Below, piece by piece: positions 47,816-48,619 of a stretch of DNA of 48,619 nucleotides. A program made the position numbers and the translations under genes. The stretch comes from a virus. Within the stretch, counting starts at the first letter, position 1. Each line of letters begins with the position of its first letter. The stretch spans positions 1 to 48,619 of IMG/VR virus record IMGVR_UViG_3300021389_000040. One strand, 5' to 3'. Under the pieces are notes generated by a model that saw only the letters and a program-made list of their open reading frames with translations, had not been told where the DNA came from and searched no databases.

Positions 47816-48619
47816 AGTTTTTCTCCTTCACTATGCGAGATTGCATAAAGATACCGCCCCATTGCAAGGGCGATACTGTTTATTACAATCTTTTATTGTA
47901 CCATTTAAAACTGTCCTATTCACCACAGCGGTATCCTGTGGACTATAGAGGCGGACATAATTCCCCTATCTATAACCTATACACCGCGCAATCGCTTAGA
48001 TTGCATTTAAGACATCATCGGCTTGCCAAAGCCTAGTCCGAGGTGGAAAGATTACCACCTTGCGCGGGAAATATTCAATTGTCAAAGAGCGTGGCCAGTA
48101 TAAGACATGACAGCGTAGCACGGTTAAACCGTTACAATCTGACAAGGCGTTAGCCCCTATGCCCTAAACCCTGCGGCCTAGTCAGTTAGAAACAAGTTGA
48201 GCGAGGTGGTTGTCAATCCGTTGCGCCTCTTGTTCCGTGAAACCTTTATGCCGAAACCTATAACGGATTGCAACAACTATTTTCAACTATTTTATAAGCC
48301 GTTGAAATAAAAGGATATTCTACCGAAAGAATATGGTTGTTCCTGATTCGTTCCTAATTAGCGTTAAGCTGTTGTAAAGGATAAGACGCGCGCGCGTATA
48401 TCTATAACCACAACTAGGACTATTTTTGACCAAACGGTAAAAGAATCCTTACTGTTTCCGTTAGGTATATTCCTTACTGTTTCCGTTAGGTATATTCCTT
48501 ACTGTTTCCGTTAGGTATATTCCTTACTGTTTCCGTTAGGTATATTCCTTACTGTTTCCGTTAGGTATATTCCTTACTGTTTCCGTTAGGTATATTCCTT
48601 ACTGTTTCCGTTAGGTATA
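47816..48619. other. Non-coding right end with inverted repeats and iterons
   Basis: This 804-base stretch has no convincing gene. It contains a weak plus-strand promoter match (TTGCAA, 16 bases, TACAAT at 47862-47889). Several inverted repeats are present: GCAATC/GATTGC 47988-48004, AGGTGG/CCACCT 48041-48060, ACGGTTAAACCGT 48120-48132, CAATCCGTT 48214-48222 with AACGGATTG 48262-48270, and ATATTC/GAATAT 48315-48334. The 12-base palindrome ACGCGCGCGCGT lies at 48386-48397. CAACTATTTT is doubled at 48274-48293, and the 25-bp array follows. An origin, terminus or packaging-control role is inferred. Confidence 0.6.
48447..48619. repeat. 25-bp tandem repeat array at the window end
   Basis: The unit CCTTACTGTTTCCGTTAGGT plus ATATT occurs six times in full at 48447, 48472, 48497, 48522, 48547 and 48572, and a seventh time as 23 bases to the last base. 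I see no mismatch between copies. The array is cut by the window edge, so the true copy number is unknown. It resembles iterons or an assembly end in a repeat. Confidence 0.95.

Noticed and set aside
48447-48619. CRISPR array at the right end
   Set aside because: The 25-bp units follow each other directly without spacers.

Overview
The window is most of the genome of a lytic, short-tailed (podovirus-like) bacteriophage. The left half reads rightward and encodes DNA packaging, head, tail and ejected virion proteins in the usual order. The right half reads leftward and encodes nucleotide metabolism, DNA replication and a run of small early-type genes. I see no integrase, repressor or phage RNA polymerase, so transcription probably uses host sigma70-type RNA polymerase; several near-consensus sigma70 promoters are visible. 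A vitamin B12-dependent ribonucleotide reductase, a flavin-dependent thymidylate synthase, a MazG-like enzyme and a family-A polymerase, together with the characteristic structural proteins, resemble marine podophages of alphaproteobacteria (HMO-2011-like or roseophage-like). The host assignment is inference only.

Layout, left to right. 3-98 is the tail of a gene cut by the window edge. 140-8014 holds a small beta-rich protein, the terminase genes, the portal and a large protein with an ADP-ribosyltransferase-like segment. 8096-10781 holds scaffold, major capsid protein and a probable decoration protein. 10846-19056 holds tail, fibre, fibre-chaperone, adaptor and nozzle genes, interrupted by two GC-rich receptor-binding modules. 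19155-26625 holds ejected or internal virion proteins, including a transglycosylase-like one. A bidirectional terminator at about 26640 separates the two convergent halves. On the minus strand, 26661-30485 (read right to left) carries MazG, NrdJ, an Acb2-like small protein, tRNA-Trp, tRNA-Arg and small genes. 30487-35246 carries a phosphoesterase, two PD-(D/E)XK nucleases, ThyX and an HNH endonuclease. 35363-40217 carries SSB, a DNA polymerase split into two genes around an endonuclease VII-like gene, and the primase-helicase. 40228-47815 carries mostly small genes of unknown function, a GC-rich accessory block, a pentapeptide-repeat protein and an M28-like peptidase. The last 800 bases are non-coding, rich in inverted repeats, and end in a 25-bp tandem repeat.

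How the genes work together. NrdJ, ThyX and MazG supply or clean up dNTPs for the polymerase, primase-helicase and SSB. The RecB/Cas4-like exonuclease and the resolvase-like nuclease probably degrade host DNA or process recombination intermediates. TerS and TerL package DNA through the portal into the capsid. The adaptor, nozzle, fibres and ejected proteins attach to the host and deliver the DNA.

The most notable points are the polymerase gene split by a homing-type nuclease, a second HNH gene lying between thyX and a duplicated thyX-like 5' end, the terminal iteron array, promoters followed at once by stem-loops in the capsid region, and several very small genes with good ribosome binding sites.
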